Positions 17,241 through 29,843 are shown, numbered from the stretch's first letter. The stretch is 64,000 nt of DNA from Pseudomonadota bacterium (GCA_018242505.1 JAFEBU010000003.1:54752-118751); one strand, 5' to 3'. Numbers and translations are program-made. The notes: generated by a model not told the origin, from the sequence alone.

Positions 17241-18341
17241 TCAAAGCACCTTGCCCGTGGAGTTGTCGATCAGATGCATCTTGCTCAAATCTGCCCGCAG
17301 CTTCATCGCCTGGCCCGCCGCACTACCGGCATCCGGATTGACGCGGCCACAGATCTCGGTGTTGTTAACGGTGAAATAGACCAGCGTCTCCATGCCCATC
17401 GGCTCGACCACCTCGATGGGCATGTCGAAATCGTGCTGGTCGGGCTCGGCGTGCGGTCGCGTTTCGCTGATGTGCTCTGGGCGGAGCCCGAGAACCAGAT
17501 CGGGCTTTCCGGCGAAGCTGGCGTAACGCTTGGTGCGCGACGCAGGCACCGGCATCGAGAGCTTGTCGTTCAGCCGTATCCTCAGGGCACCGGCGGCCTG
17601 CTCGAGCTGGCAGGGGATGAAGTTCATTGCCGGCGAGCCGATGAAGCCCGCCACGAACTTGGTGGCCGGCAAATGATAGAGATCGTTGGGTGAGCCGACC
17701 TGCTCGATCAGCCCGGCATTCATCACCACCACGCGGTCGGCGAGCGTCATCGCCTCGACCTGGTCGTGGGTCACGTAGACCGTGGTGGTGCGCACCTTCT
17801 GGTGCACCTTCTTGATCTCGGTACGCATCTGAACGCGCAACTTGGCATCGAGATTCGACAGCGGCTCATCGAACAGGAACACCTTGGGGTCGCGCACGAT
17901 GGCCCGGCCCATGGCGACCCGCTGGCGCTGGCCGCCGGAAAGCTGCTTGGGCTTGCGATCCAGAAGTTCGGTAATATCGAGGATCTGCGCCGCCTGCTTC
18001 ACGCGCTGCTCGATCTCGTTGCGCGGCGTGCGCTTGAGTTTCAACCCGAACGACATGTTTTCGTAAACGTTCATATGCGGGTAGAGCGCGTAGTTCTGGA
18101 ACACCATGGCGATGTCCCGGTCCTTCGGTGGCACGTCGTTCACCACATCGCCGCCGATTGCGATATCGCCGCCGGAGATCTCCTCCAGTCCGGCGATCAT
18201 GCGCAACGTCGTGCTCTTGCCGCAGCCCGACGGGCCGACCAGCACGATGAACTCCTTGTCGGCGATGTCGAGATCGACACCGCGGACAGCCATCACTTCG
18301 TCGTACTTCTTGACGACCTTGCGCAACGTGACCTGAGCCAT
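17241..18341 (-). CDS. ABC transporter ATP-binding protein, MalK/UgpC type
   Basis: A 366-residue ATPase: Walker [10 protein letters not shown] (about 36-44), Q-loop FQNYALYPH, signature LSGGQRQR, Walker B VFLFDEP and H-loop VTHDQ. A C-terminal TOBE-like domain (from about 235) contains LGLRPEH. This layout is that of CUT1-type carbohydrate importers. It powers uptake through the two permeases encoded directly upstream, with an 8-bp gap to the second permease gene. The ORF extends upstream in frame into the permease gene without domain support, so ATG 18341 (MAQVTLRK) is the start. Confidence 0.94.
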   Translation of the reverse strand: MAQVTLRKVVKKYDEVMAVRGVDLDIADKEFIVLVGPSGCGKSTTLRMIAGLEEISGGDIAIGGDVVNDVPPKDRDIAMVFQNYALYPHMNVYENMSFGLKLKRTPRNEIEQRVKQAAQILDITELLDRKPKQLSGGQRQRVAMGRAIVRDPKVFLFDEPLSNLDAKLRVQMRTEIKKVHQKVRTTTVYVTHDQVEAMTLADRVVVMNAGLIEQVGSPNDLYHLPATKFVAGFIGSPAMNFIPCQLEQAAGALRIRLNDKLSMPVPASRTKRYASFAGKPDLVLGLRPEHISETRPHAEPDQHDFDMPIEVVEPMGMETLVYFTVNNTEICGRVNPDAGSAAGQAMKLRADLSKMHLIDNSTGKVL

Positions 18342-18349
18342 GAATGAAC

Positions 18350-19261
18350 CTACCCCTTTGTGGCGCCCGCGGTGAGACCCGCGATATAATAATCCATGAG
18401 GAAGGCGTAGATGATAAGCGGCGGTGCCGCACCCAGCAGCGCCCCGGTCATGATCTGCCCCCAATTGAAGACGTCGCCCTTGATCAGGGTGGTGACGATG
18501 CCGACGGGCAGCACGAGTTGGTCCGTCGACGTGGTAAACGCCAGCGGATAGAGGAACTGTGCCCACGATACGGTGAAGGCGAAGATCGTGGCGGCGATGA
18601 TGCCGGGAATAGCCACCGGGATGAAGATCTTGGTCAGCGTCTGCATCCAGCTCGCACCGTCGATCAGCGCCGCCTCGTCCAGCTCCTTCGGGATGGAGGC
18701 GAAATAGCCGATCATGATCCAGGTGCAGAACGGCACCGTGAGCGTGGGGTAGATGATGATCAGCGTCCACCAGTGGTTCATCAGCTCGATGCCGGTGGTG
18801 TCTCGCACGAAGGCGAACATCTTGAACAGCGGGATGAACAGCAGAGTATCCGGGACCAGATAGGTCAGGAACACGCCGGTCGCGAGCGTGGCCGAGCCCC
18901 AGAACTTCATGCGCGCCAGCGCAAATGCCGCCGTGACGCTGATCACCATGGTGATGATGACGACACAGACCGAGACCAGGGCGGAATTACGGAAGAATAT
19001 CAGGTACTGGTTCTGACCCAGCAATTCCTCGTAGTTGCTGAGCGTCGGCTTGTACACCCACCATGGATTGGTCGCCGCCGAGATCTCGCTGCTGCTCTTT
19101 AGCGACGTGATCAACATGTAGAGCGGCGGCGTCAGGAAGAAGACGACGAACAATATAAGGAAGAAGTACGACCAGCGCATGGCCCAGCGCCGGTTGTGGC
19201 TCATGCTGCGGTACTTGACCGGTCGGCTGGGAGCTCCGGTGGCGATTGCGGCGTTGGCCAT
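18350..19261 (-). CDS. Carbohydrate ABC transporter permease, MalG type
   Basis: A 303-residue inner-membrane permease with six hydrophobic helices. The EAA loop reads [29 protein letters not shown], where the conserved Gly of EAA---G contacts the ATPase. The N-terminal helix [15 protein letters not shown] is typical of MalG-like subunits. It pairs with the MalF-like permease, whose stop overlaps this start by one base (TGATG), so translation is coupled. The substrate is probably a sugar or polyol. Confidence 0.92.
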   Translation of the reverse strand: MANAAIATGAPSRPVKYRSMSHNRRWAMRWSYFFLILFVVFFLTPPLYMLITSLKSSSEISAATNPWWVYKPTLSNYEELLGQNQYLIFFRNSALVSVCVVIITMVISVTAAFALARMKFWGSATLATGVFLTYLVPDTLLFIPLFKMFAFVRDTTGIELMNHWWTLIIIYPTLTVPFCTWIMIGYFASIPKELDEAALIDGASWMQTLTKIFIPVAIPGIIAATIFAFTVSWAQFLYPLAFTTSTDQLVLPVGIVTTLIKGDVFNWGQIMTGALLGAAPPLIIYAFLMDYYIAGLTAGATKG

Positions 19262-20190
19262 CAGACTTCACTCCCCCGTCGGCTGATGTCGCGCAGGATG
19301 AACGCGGCGGCGATCGCCAGGATCGGCGCCATGAAGAGTGACACGGCTGCGCCCTGCGGGATGTCGCCGCTCTCGATGCCGACCTTGAAGGACCATGTGC
19401 CGAAGATGTGCGTCGCGTTGAGCGGGCCGCCCGCGGTCAGGACGCGCACGATATCGAAGTTGGCGAAGGTGACGATCAGCGAGAACAGCGCCGTGATGGC
19501 GATGATGTTGCGCATCATCGGCAGGTTCACATACCAGATGCGCTGCAGCCACGAGGCCCCGTCGATCGCCGCCGCCTCATGCAGTTGCTCGGGCACAGAC
19601 TTCAGCGCTGCGAGGTACATGATCATGAAAAACGGCGCGCCGGCCCAGATATTGACCAGGATGACGCAGAACCGCGCCCATCCGGCCTCGCCGGTCCACG
19701 GGATGGCCCCGATGCCGAAATGCGCCAGGATCCAGTTGAAGGCGCTGTAGGACGGATCGAACAGCCATAGCCAGGCGAGTGTGCTCATGGCCGGGGGGAT
19801 GACCCACGGCACCAGGAGCATGCCACGCCATTTGCGCTGGCCCTTGAGCGGGATGTTGTGGACCAGATGGGCGACAATGAAGCCGATGATCGCCTTGAAG
19901 ATGACGGCGCTGATGGCGAACAGGCACGACTGATACACCACATCCCAGAAGACCTGCCGTTTCAGGATGAACTCGAACGTGCCCAGGCCGACGAACTTGG
20001 TCATCGACTTGCTGAGCATCGCGAGATAGACGGCGTAGCCCGCAGGATAGACGATGAGGATGGCGATCAGCAGGATCAGCGGCAGCGCCATGAGGAAGGC
20101 GATTGTCGACTTGCGCTGGACGAGCTTGTGCAGGCTCGAGCGACGATTCCCAGCGGCGGCTGTAGCGGTAGGGGCGGCGATGTCAGCCAT
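19261..20190 (-). CDS. Carbohydrate ABC transporter permease, MalF type
   Basis: A 309-residue permease with six hydrophobic helices and an EAA loop (PEQLHEAAAIDGASWLQRIWYVNLPMM). The first helix (IAFLMALPLILLIAILIVYPAGYAVYLA region) begins near residue 30. With MalG it forms the membrane channel of the importer. ATG 20190 has GGAG seven bases upstream. The longer frame to 20313 lies in the gap after the binding-protein stop (20274) and overlaps it, so it is not used. It follows the binding-protein gene by about 83 bp. Confidence 0.92.
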   Translation of the reverse strand: MADIAAPTATAAAGNRRSSLHKLVQRKSTIAFLMALPLILLIAILIVYPAGYAVYLAMLSKSMTKFVGLGTFEFILKRQVFWDVVYQSCLFAISAVIFKAIIGFIVAHLVHNIPLKGQRKWRGMLLVPWVIPPAMSTLAWLWLFDPSYSAFNWILAHFGIGAIPWTGEAGWARFCVILVNIWAGAPFFMIMYLAALKSVPEQLHEAAAIDGASWLQRIWYVNLPMMRNIIAITALFSLIVTFANFDIVRVLTAGGPLNATHIFGTWSFKVGIESGDIPQGAAVSLFMAPILAIAAAFILRDISRRGSEV

Positions 20191-20273
20191 GAAAGGCTCC
20201 GTACGCGTATGTGTCGGGGCTTCAATATGGCGAGGACGCCGTCTTGCCAGACGGCGCCCCCTGGAGCTTCGCG

Positions 20274-21614
20274 CTAGTTGCGCATGTAGCCTTCGAGTTC
20301 GTTGGCGGCCCAATCCAGGGTCTTCTCCAGTGCCTCGCCCTTGAAATAGCGCACGGCCATCTGGGTCTGCAGGCCCAGATTGTAGATCTGCTCGGCAATC
20401 TTGTGCGGTGCAGGCGCCGCGGCGATCGACAGGATCTGCGTATGATACGGGTCCGGATAGCTGAAGAGAGTGCCCTTCGGAGGCTCCGCTTCGGCCCAGA
20501 TCTTGAACTTGGTGAGATTCTCGAACGACGGCAGATCGTAGCCACCGCTTGCCACCACCATCTTCTCAACCGACGAGGCTTGAGACAGGTACATCAGCAG
20601 GCTCTTTGCCGCCGGCACGTTCTTGCTGAAATTCCAGATGCCCCAGAAGAACGGCAGGAAGGGTGCGAAGCGGCCCTTTGGACCAGCCGGGAACGGATGC
20701 GTCCAGAGCTGTTCGGCAACCTTGGGCGCATCGCGCTTGGCGACGGCCCAAGCGCTGGGCGGGTTCATGATCATCGAGGCCTGCCCGGAGACCAGGAACT
20801 TGTTGTTCGAGGCATCGTCCCACGCCGGCACATCCTCCGGCAGGAAGGCTATCAGCTTCTTGTAGAAGTCGAGCGCCTGACGGACCTGGTCGTTCTTGAC
20901 CACGATCTCGCCCTTGGCGTTGACCATGACAGCCCCGAACGCGTGGAAGACCGCGCCGATCGTATCGACGCAATCCGACGTCGTGCCAAGCCCGATGCCG
21001 AACGGATGGCCACCCTTATGGCAGGCTTCCGCCGCCTTCATGAAGGTGTCGAGCGTCCAGTCCTTGTCCTGGGGCTCGGCTCCGGCCGGATACATCTTCT
21101 GCACATCGATCTTTGCATATTCCTTCATATAATCGATGCGTGAGCACGGGCCCTTGATCTGGCTGCCGACGGTTGCCGGAATGACAAGCCACTTGCCGCC
21201 GATCTTGCCGAGATATTCGACAGTTTCATTGACCTTGCCGTTGTCGGCGATGAGCTTTTCCATCTCGGCGTTGAGCGGCACGAGCTGGTCGGCATAGCGC
21301 GCCGGCAGGAAGGTATTCATCGCCAGGATATCATGGCCGGATTTGGCTTGAGCCTCGGCAGCGGTGGTCAACAGGAGCTTGTTGCCCTGCGACGTGATGA
21401 AGTCGATCTGGACCTCGACCTTTTCCTTTTCGCCCCATTCCTTGATGAGCTTTTCGGTGGCGCCATTGGCATTTGGCACCCAATGATCCCAGAATCCCAC
21501 CGAGATCTTGCCCGCTGCATAGGCGCCGCGCACGAACGGCGCCGCAACCATTGCGGACGACAAAGCGGCGGTACCGCCCACAAAACGACGACGACTGACT
21601 TTCTTGAAGCCCAT
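20274..21614 (-). CDS. Extracellular solute-binding protein of a carbohydrate ABC importer (family 1)
   Basis: A 446-residue periplasmic binding protein with a twin-arginine-type signal (SRRRFVGGTAALSS, then a hydrophobic core ending AAPFVRGAYAA). After the signal, ISVGFWDHWVPNANGATEKLIKEWG is the usual start of family 1 sugar-binding proteins. It captures the ligand and delivers it to the MalFG-like channel. ATG 21614 has a perfect AGGAGG six bases upstream, so it is strongly translated as expected for a binding protein. A possible promoter lies at 21700-21728. Confidence 0.93.
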   Translation of the reverse strand: MGFKKVSRRRFVGGTAALSSAMVAAPFVRGAYAAGKISVGFWDHWVPNANGATEKLIKEWGEKEKVEVQIDFITSQGNKLLLTTAAEAQAKSGHDILAMNTFLPARYADQLVPLNAEMEKLIADNGKVNETVEYLGKIGGKWLVIPATVGSQIKGPCSRIDYMKEYAKIDVQKMYPAGAEPQDKDWTLDTFMKAAEACHKGGHPFGIGLGTTSDCVDTIGAVFHAFGAVMVNAKGEIVVKNDQVRQALDFYKKLIAFLPEDVPAWDDASNNKFLVSGQASMIMNPPSAWAVAKRDAPKVAEQLWTHPFPAGPKGRFAPFLPFFWGIWNFSKNVPAAKSLLMYLSQASSVEKMVVASGGYDLPSFENLTKFKIWAEAEPPKGTLFSYPDPYHTQILSIAAAPAPHKIAEQIYNLGLQTQMAVRYFKGEALEKTLDWAANELEGYMRN

Positions 21615-21699
21615 ACGATTCCTCCTCTACGCCGGCCAAGCGGCGATACCTTGCACGCGTTGGCCGCGAGCAGTGACCTTCAGTTGAGGCCTTGCAGGG

Positions 21700-21728
21700 A
21701 TGCTATGCAGAAGGTGGAATGCAAGCAA
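21700..21728 (-). promoter_or_regulatory. Possible promoter of the ABC importer operon
   Basis: On the minus strand TTGCTT (21728-21723) and TAGCAT (21705-21700) are spaced by 17 bases, placing transcription start about 80 bases before the binding-protein ATG. The match to the -35/-10 consensus is partial, so this is a candidate only. Confidence 0.3.
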
Positions 21729-21899
21729 TGCATTTTCACGAAGAAGTCGCCGGTCGCGTCGTTTGACAGCCGATAAGGGGGTCGGGATGCTGCGCCGCAG
21801 CTTCTTATGGAAAGGGATGGGATCTTGCGTCAAAAAGCCATGAAATTGCCTGACGAAGGGCTGCAGACCTCCCATCCCGAACAAGCCACGAAGCGTCGC

Positions 21900-23069
21900 A
21901 TGCCTGAGGCCAATCCGTGGCTGGCGGCCGTCGCGCCCTCACCGATTGGTGAAACCCGTCGTTGGGTGTCGGACCGGACTTTCCCGGCCGACAGGCCCCT
22001 GATCGACCTCAGCCAGGCTGTGCCGGGCTATCCGCCGGCGCTGGAATTGCGCCGCCATCTCGGCGAATTGCTGCTCGATCCCGCCCTGCACGGCTATACG
22101 CCGATCCTCGGCCTGCCGACCCTTCGCCGGCACTACGCGGCACACCTTTCCTCCTTCTACGGCGCCCCGATCGATGCCGGCGAAGTCGGGATCACGTCCG
22201 GCTGCAACCAGGCCTTCTGCCTTGCTCTGATGAGTATCGCCAGGGCCGGCGACCAGGTGATCCTGCCTCGCCCCCATTACTTCAACCACGACATGTGGAT
22301 ACGGATGCAGGGCATCGAGGCCGTGCCGCTCGACTTCCGGCCGGGCTCGGGCGCCGTTCCCCATCCCGACGATGCGGCGAAACTGATTGGCCCTCGCACT
22401 CGCGCCATCGTCCTGATCACGCCGAACAACCCGACCGGCGCCGTCTATCCGCGCGAGACCATCCATGCCTTTCATGAGCTCGCGCAGCGACATGGCATCG
22501 CCTTGCTGCTGGACGAAACCTACAAGGACTTCCTGCCCGAAGGCACGCGGCCGCACGAGTTGTTCAGCGACCCCGACTGGCGTGGGACGCTGGTACACCT
22601 CTACAGCTTCTCCAAGGTATTCGCTCTCACGGGATACCGGGTCGGCGGCGTCACCGCAGGTCCGGAACTGATGGCCGAGATCGAGAAGGCGATGGACTGT
22701 GTGTCGATCTGCCCGCCCCGGCTTGCGCAGGAAGCCGCGCTCTACGGCCTGCAGCACCTGCTGCCATGGGCACGGCGCAACACCGAGGACCTCAAGGCCC
22801 GCGCCGACCTTTTGAGCGCCGGCCTTGCCCGCTCGAACCGCTGGCGGCTGGTGAGCATCGGCGCCTACTTCGCCTATGTCGAGCATCCGTTCCCCGGCGA
22901 ACGCGCGACCGGCATCGCCAGGCGCATGGCCGACGAGGAGAACCTGCTCACCATCCCCGGCGACATGTTCGGCGCCGGCCAGGAGCGCTTCATACGGCTG
23001 GCGTTCGCCAACGTGACCGACGACAGGATCCCGACCGTCCTGGAGCGACTCGAACGCTTCGGCACCTGA
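21900..23069 (+). CDS. PLP-dependent aminotransferase, class I/II
   Basis: A 389-residue fold-type I aminotransferase: GYTPILGLPTLRRHYA near the substrate loop, TSGCNQAFCLA (cofactor phosphate region), LITPNNPTGAVYP, LLDETYKDF (PLP-ring Asp and Tyr) and YSFSKVFALTGYRVG with the Schiff-base Lys and phosphate Arg. It should transfer an amino group between an amino acid and a keto acid; the substrate is unknown. Three in-frame ATGs exist (21807, 21840, 21900), all with weak binding sites. I used the last because the fold begins right after it. It is divergent from the ABC importer and convergent with thiD. Confidence 0.87.
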   Translation: MPEANPWLAAVAPSPIGETRRWVSDRTFPADRPLIDLSQAVPGYPPALELRRHLGELLLDPALHGYTPILGLPTLRRHYAAHLSSFYGAPIDAGEVGITSGCNQAFCLALMSIARAGDQVILPRPHYFNHDMWIRMQGIEAVPLDFRPGSGAVPHPDDAAKLIGPRTRAIVLITPNNPTGAVYPRETIHAFHELAQRHGIALLLDETYKDFLPEGTRPHELFSDPDWRGTLVHLYSFSKVFALTGYRVGGVTAGPELMAEIEKAMDCVSICPPRLAQEAALYGLQHLLPWARRNTEDLKARADLLSAGLARSNRWRLVSIGAYFAYVEHPFPGERATGIARRMADEENLLTIPGDMFGAGQERFIRLAFANVTDDRIPTVLERLERFGT

Positions 23070-23084
23070 CGGCGGCCAAGGCCG

Positions 23085-23888
23085 TCAACGCCAGTCCGAC
23101 CGCACCGTCACGGCGTGATTGAGCGGGCCATGACCGCCGCCGAAGCCGGGCGCCGTCTCGATCGCCTTGCGGACATAGGCACGAGCGCGGGCAACCGCGT
23201 CATATAGGCTCAATCGCTGCGCCAGGCCGGCGGCAATCGCCGAGGCGAGCGTACAGCCGGTGCCATGCGTCGAACGGCTCACGATCCGCGCATCCTCGAA
23301 GCGATCGATCTTGCCGTCGCAGAAGAGCAGATCGATGACGCGGTCGCCCTCCAGGTGCCCTCCCTTCATCAGAACCGCTTTCGCCCCCAGGGCCGCCAGC
23401 CTCTCGGCTGCACGCGCCATATCGGCTTCGCCCCGCACCGGGAAGCCCGCCAGGACCTCGGCTTCAGGCAGGTTCGGCGTCAGCACCGCCGCCATCGGCA
23501 GCAGCGTATTGCGCAAGGCCGCCTCGGCCTCACCGAGCAGCAGCCGATGGCCGCCCTTGGCGACCATCACCGGGTCGATCACCAGCGGCAGGTCCGGGGC
23601 GTACGTCCTCAAGGAGTTCGCGACGGTGTGGATCACCTCGGCGCTGTGCAGCATGCCGGTCTTGAGCGCATCGGCGCCGATGTCGGTCAGTACGACTTCG
23701 ATCTGTCGGGCGATGAAGGGCGGTGGGACCGGCTCGACCCCGTGAACGCCAAACGTGTTCTGGGCCGTGAGCGCCGTGATGGCAGTGGCGGCAAAGCCGT
23801 CCATCGCGGTCACCGCCTTGATATCGGCCTGGATGCCGGCACCGCCGCCCGAATCGGAACCGGCAACGATCAGGACTCGGCCCCTCAT
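23085..23888 (-). CDS. thiD: Hydroxymethylpyrimidine/phosphomethylpyrimidine kinase
   Basis: A 267-residue ribokinase-fold enzyme: IAGSDSGGGAGIQADIKA at the start, ITALTAQNTFGVHG, GMLHSAEVI, IDPVMVAKGG, TPNLPEAEVL, LMKGGH and STHGTGCTLASA with the catalytic anion-hole GTGC. It phosphorylates HMP and HMP-phosphate to HMP-pyrophosphate for thiamine synthesis. It is the last gene of the cpoB-tilS-ftsH-folP-glmM run, starting 8 bp after the glmM stop, and is convergent with the aminotransferase gene (15 bp apart). Confidence 0.94.
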   Translation of the reverse strand: MRGRVLIVAGSDSGGGAGIQADIKAVTAMDGFAATAITALTAQNTFGVHGVEPVPPPFIARQIEVVLTDIGADALKTGMLHSAEVIHTVANSLRTYAPDLPLVIDPVMVAKGGHRLLLGEAEAALRNTLLPMAAVLTPNLPEAEVLAGFPVRGEADMARAAERLAALGAKAVLMKGGHLEGDRVIDLLFCDGKIDRFEDARIVSRSTHGTGCTLASAIAAGLAQRLSLYDAVARARAYVRKAIETAPGFGGGHGPLNHAVTVRSDWR

Positions 23889-23896
23889 GCCGCCTC

Positions 23897-25246
23897 TCAG
23901 GCCATCTGGCGTGGAACTGCTTCGACGATCGCGTCGACGACACTGCGCACGAGATCCGAATCGTCGCCTTCGGCCATGATGCGGATCAGGGGCTCGGTGC
24001 CCGACTTGCGCACCAGCACCCGCCCCTCCTTGCCGAGCTTCTTCTCCGCCGCGGCGATCGCGGCGACGACACTCGCCGCAGTCAAGGCGGCATTGGCATC
24101 GCCCACCTGCACGTTCTTGAGAAGCTGCGGGACCGGCCGGAAGACGCGGAAAGTCTCACTGGCGGGCTTGCCGCTCTTGATCATCGCGGCCAGCGCCTGG
24201 AGCGCCGCCATCAAGCCGTCGCCGGTGGTCGCGTGATCGGTCATGATGATATGGCCCGACTGTTCGCCGCCGAGATTGAAGCCGTCGGAACGCATGCGTT
24301 CGAGCACATAGCGATCGCCGACCTGGGTGCGGACCAGCGCAAGCCCCAGCGCGGCCAGGAACCGCTCGAGACCGAGATTGGACATGACGGTCGCCACCAG
24401 GCCATTGCCGGCAAGGCGGCCGTCCCTCTTCCACTGATTGGCGATGGTGGCCATCAGCTGGTCGCCATCGATCAGGTCTCCCTGTTCGCTGACCAGCACG
24501 ACGCGATCGGCATCGCCGTCGAGCGCGATGCCGATATCGGCGCGGTGCGTCACCACCTGCTCCTGCACCATCGCCGGATGCGTCGAGCCGCAGTTGTCGT
24601 TGATGTTGAAGCCGTCCGGCGAAACGCCGACCGAAATGACCTCGGCGCCCAGTTCCCACAGCACGGTCGGGGCCACCTTGTACGCGGCGCCATTTGCGCA
24701 ATCGACCACGATCTTGAGGTCCGAGAGGTCGAGTCCGCGCGCGGCCGAGCCTTTGACGGCCTCGATATAGCGGCCCTCCGCGTCATCGAGGCGCTTGGCC
24801 CGGCCAATTGCCGCGGAACCTGCCAGGGGAATTGTCGCGGGCTGCTCGACCAGCGCCTCGATCTGGTCCTCGACCGTGTCGGATAGCTTGAAGCCGTCCG
24901 GCCCGAACAGCTTGATGCCGTTGTCCTCGTACGGATTGTGCGACGCCGAGATCATGACGCCGAGATCCGCCCGCATCGAGCGGGTCAGGAAACCGATGGC
25001 CGGCGTGGGAATCGGGCCCAGCAGAAACACGTCCATCCCAACCGACAGGAAGCCTGCGGTCATGGCCTGCTCGATCATGTAGCCCGACAGCCGTGTATCC
25101 TTGCCGATCACGACGCGATGGCGATGACTGCCGCGGTTGAAGACCCGGCCCGCCGCCATGCCGACACGCATGACAGTATCGGCGGTCATCGGCTTGCTGT
25201 TGGCACGGCCTCGCACGCCGTCGGTACCGAAGAGAGATCGAGACAT
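23897..25246 (-). CDS. glmM: Phosphoglucosamine mutase
   Basis: A 449-residue alpha-D-phosphohexomutase: LFGTDGVRG at the N-terminus, [15 protein letters not shown] with the phosphoserine (first Ser-Ala-Ser-His near residue 102), the metal loop [16 protein letters not shown] in the sugar-binding domain and [11 protein letters not shown] at the phosphate site. It converts glucosamine-6-phosphate to glucosamine-1-phosphate, feeding UDP-GlcNAc for peptidoglycan and lipopolysaccharide. It follows folP by 12 bp; the ftsH-folP-glmM order is common in proteobacteria. Confidence 0.97.
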   Translation of the reverse strand: MSRSLFGTDGVRGRANSKPMTADTVMRVGMAAGRVFNRGSHRHRVVIGKDTRLSGYMIEQAMTAGFLSVGMDVFLLGPIPTPAIGFLTRSMRADLGVMISASHNPYEDNGIKLFGPDGFKLSDTVEDQIEALVEQPATIPLAGSAAIGRAKRLDDAEGRYIEAVKGSAARGLDLSDLKIVVDCANGAAYKVAPTVLWELGAEVISVGVSPDGFNINDNCGSTHPAMVQEQVVTHRADIGIALDGDADRVVLVSEQGDLIDGDQLMATIANQWKRDGRLAGNGLVATVMSNLGLERFLAALGLALVRTQVGDRYVLERMRSDGFNLGGEQSGHIIMTDHATTGDGLMAALQALAAMIKSGKPASETFRVFRPVPQLLKNVQVGDANAALTAASVVAAIAAAEKKLGKEGRVLVRKSGTEPLIRIMAEGDDSDLVRSVVDAIVEAVPRQMA

Positions 25247-25258
25247 CAGGTCGGCATT

Positions 25259-26073
25259 TTATCGCATAGCTTCTGATACGGCGAGAGCTTGCCGGGTGCC
25301 GGCCACATCATGGACCCGCACGATCGACGCACCGCGCCTGACAGCCTCGACGGCAAGCCAGATCGAAGCCGGATCGCGGTCGGATGCTTTCGCGATTCCC
25401 GTCAACTTGCCGATGAAACTCTTGCGCGAACAGCCGATCAGCACCGGATAGCCCGCCGCGGCGAGGCGCCCCGCCCCTGCGATCAAATCCAGTTCCTGGG
25501 CGACGCCCTTGCCGAAGCCGATGCCAGGATCGAGCGCGATACGATCGCGCATCATGCCCGCCGTCTCGCACAAGGCCGCGCGCTCGAGGAGAAATTCCAG
25601 GACATCCTCGACAACATTGTCATAGGCCGGCCCGGCAAAGGTGTTCTCCGGCAGCCCACGACGGTGCATCAGGACCAGGTCGGCGTCGCGCCGCACCACC
25701 AGGGGCAGCATCGCGGCATCGTCGCGCAGGGCGGACACATCGTTCACGATCCGCGCGCCCTCATCGAGGGCCGCTTCTGCGACGGAGGCCCGTCGCGTGT
25801 CGATGGAGACAAGGACGCCCTGCCTGACCAGGCCTTCGACCACGGGCCGGATGCGCCGCATCTCCTCTTCCGGCGGCGTCGGCAACGCGCCTGGCCGCGT
25901 CGACTCACCGCCGACATCGACGATATCGGCGCCCTCTGAGACGAAACGCAGGCCATCGTCGATGGCCTGTACCGGATCGAGGCGGTCCCCACCGTCCGAA
26001 AAGGAGTCGGGCGTCACGTTCACGATCGCCATGATTCTCGGGCGATCGAGGGGAAGCCCCGCAAAGGTTGACG

Positions 26074-26077
<4 letters not shown>
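25259..26077 (-). CDS. folP: Dihydropteroate synthase
   Basis: A 272-residue TIM-barrel enzyme: [16 protein letters not shown] (loop 1), [11 protein letters not shown] (loop 2, pterin and pyrophosphate contacts), [16 protein letters not shown] and [10 protein letters not shown]. It joins p-aminobenzoate to hydroxymethyl-dihydropterin diphosphate in folate synthesis and is the sulfonamide target. No ATG gives the usual 15 or so residues before loop 1. TTG 26077 overlaps the ftsH stop (TTGA), a coupled start, and I chose it. Confidence 0.95.
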
Positions 26078-28026
<1,949 letters not shown>

Positions 28027-28050
28027 AATTTCGAGTCCGTGACTGAGGTT

Positions 28051-29133
28051 TTAACCTAGATGGGGCGTACCCTGCGTGCCGCAAGCGAAAAATGCCGCCG
28101 GAACGAGAGGCTGACCGGCCTTTTCCCCGCCTTTCCTGCCATTTTCCGGCCGGACAATCCAGCGCGGCTGACGATTGCCCTCAGCTTGCCGCAGCACCAG
28201 GGAGCATTCAGAGAGAGTGAAATCTTGGCTTTTTCCGGACTTGCCCCAGCCCACCGCCCGTGAAAGCCGTGCCACCGCCCGGTCCAGCCGATCCCGGCGC
28301 GGCGGATAGTCCCGTTTTCCCAACATCTGGACGACCCTGGCAAGAAGGCGCGCGGCTTCCGGCGGGTCGAGGCTCGTAAAGGCGGCCTGATCGAAGGCAA
28401 TGGCGTCCGGCGGCTCGCATTCCAGAAGGACCACCGCACGATCGGCCAGAGTGCGCTCACGCGCCGCACGGTCTGCGGAGGCACCGACATCGACGACAGA
28501 CGGCGCGCCGCTTCGCACCCGGGCGCGCTCGAAACGCGGATCGACATTGGAGGGGTCCTCGATCCAGCGCAGGCCGCGCTCGATCAAGGTCGCCGTCAGG
28601 CGCGCCCGGAGAACCGGCAGCAAGGGCCGCAGCAGACGCACCTCCCGATGCTCGACCATGGCCGCCATGCCGGCCAGGCCGTCCGGCCCGCTGACGCGCG
28701 CCGCCCGCATGGCCACGGTCTCGGCCTGGTCGTCGGCCTGGTGGCCTATCAACAAATGCAGGATTCTTTGCCGCCGGCAGGCCTCAAACAACAGCCGATA
28801 CCGGGCCGATCTTGCAGCCTCCTGCAGGCCGCTCGCCGGTTTGAGTCCCTGCCATGTCAGGATCTCGGCGGCAATGTCATGCCTGGCCAACACGGCACGC
28901 ACCGCGACGGCTTCCGCGGTCGATCCGGGACGCAGTCCATGGTCCACGATCATGGCGACAACCTCGCCGCCACGGGCCTCGGCCCAATCCCTGGCAAGCA
29001 CCGCAAGGCTCAGCGAATCACGGCCGCCGGACACGCCGACGGCCAGGGCGGGCCTGGCTTCGAACGGTCCGAACGGCGCCATCAAGGCCGCGAATTCGGC
29101 GCCGGTAATTCCTCGTAGGGTGCGATCGTTCAC
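28051..29133 (-). CDS. tilS: tRNA(Ile)-lysidine synthetase
   Basis: A 360-residue N-type ATP pyrophosphatase: PP-loop VSGGRDSLSLAVLA near residue 37, IVDHGLRPGS, and IGHQADDQAET, the tRNA/Mg motif. The enzyme converts cytidine 34 of tRNA-Ile(CAU) to lysidine so that AUA is read. I chose GTG 29133, whose GTGA overlaps the cpoB stop by four bases; TTG 29139 is two codons longer. The C-terminal domain is short compared with the E. coli protein. Confidence 0.93.
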   Translation of the reverse strand: MNDRTLRGITGAEFAALMAPFGPFEARPALAVGVSGGRDSLSLAVLARDWAEARGGEVVAMIVDHGLRPGSTAEAVAVRAVLARHDIAAEILTWQGLKPASGLQEAARSARYRLLFEACRRQRILHLLIGHQADDQAETVAMRAARVSGPDGLAGMAAMVEHREVRLLRPLLPVLRARLTATLIERGLRWIEDPSNVDPRFERARVRSGAPSVVDVGASADRAARERTLADRAVVLLECEPPDAIAFDQAAFTSLDPPEAARLLARVVQMLGKRDYPPRRDRLDRAVARLSRAVGWGKSGKSQDFTLSECSLVLRQAEGNRQPRWIVRPENGRKGGEKAGQPLVPAAFFACGTQGTPHLG

Positions 29134-29843
29134 CCGCAACCGTTCCGCTGTCGCTCCTGGTCGACGCGCCGCTTCTGCAGATCCGTCGCGTGCGGATAGT
29201 CCTGCGTGAAACGGGAGAAGACGGCGCAGGCATCGCTCTTGCGGCCGAGCACGGCGAGTGTGATGCCGAGCTTCAGGAGATTGTCGGGTCCCTTCGGGCT
29301 GGTCTTGTAGACCTTGTAGCCCTCGGCAAAGGCGGTCATGGCATTCTGGTAGTCACGGCGCGCATAGTAGGTCTCGCCCAGCCAGTATTGGGCGTTGCCC
29401 GCCAGCACATGCTTGGGGTAGCGCTGCAAGAAGGTGCGGAAGTCCTTTTCGGCGCCGGCGTAGTTACCGTCCTGCATCATCTTGAAGGCGGCATGGTAAA
29501 GCTGATCGGCCGAGGCCGTGGACGTGTTGGCGGCCTGCGATCCCGGTGCGGTCGGCGGTGATGCCGACGGACCGGCCGGTCCGGGGCCGGCTGGACGCGG
29601 GCCGCCTTTTCCACCCTTCTCCAGCTGGTCGATACGGAAGTCGTAATCCGTACGCATCTTCTCCATTTGCTGTTGAAGCTGCTGGTTCTGGTACTGGAGC
29701 TGCTCGAGCTGACCGGTCATCATGGTGATCGTCTGCTGGAGTTGGTTCAGCCGGTCCTCGATATAGACATTGCCGCTTTGGGCCGCAGCCAATGAAGGCC
29801 AAGTGAGCGCCAGGACGAGGAGCGGACGGGAGAGGATCTTCAT
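29130..29843 (-). CDS. cpoB: Tol-Pal cell division coordinator CpoB (YbgF)
   Basis: A 237-residue periplasmic protein: signal peptide (MKILSRPLLVLALTW, cleavage after LAAA near residue 21), Gln-rich coiled coil at about 30-75, a Gly/Pro linker, then TPR repeats (YHAAFKMMQDGNYAGAEKDF, LGETYYARRDYQNAMTAF and a third) in the last 125 residues. It links peptidoglycan synthesis with outer-membrane constriction by interacting with the Tol complex. It follows pal, but an intrinsic terminator lies between them, so it may be transcribed separately with tilS and ftsH. Confidence 0.93.
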   Translation of the reverse strand: MKILSRPLLVLALTWPSLAAAQSGNVYIEDRLNQLQQTITMMTGQLEQLQYQNQQLQQQMEKMRTDYDFRIDQLEKGGKGGPRPAGPGPAGPSASPPTAPGSQAANTSTASADQLYHAAFKMMQDGNYAGAEKDFRTFLQRYPKHVLAGNAQYWLGETYYARRDYQNAMTAFAEGYKVYKTSPKGPDNLLKLGITLAVLGRKSDACAVFSRFTQDYPHATDLQKRRVDQERQRNGCG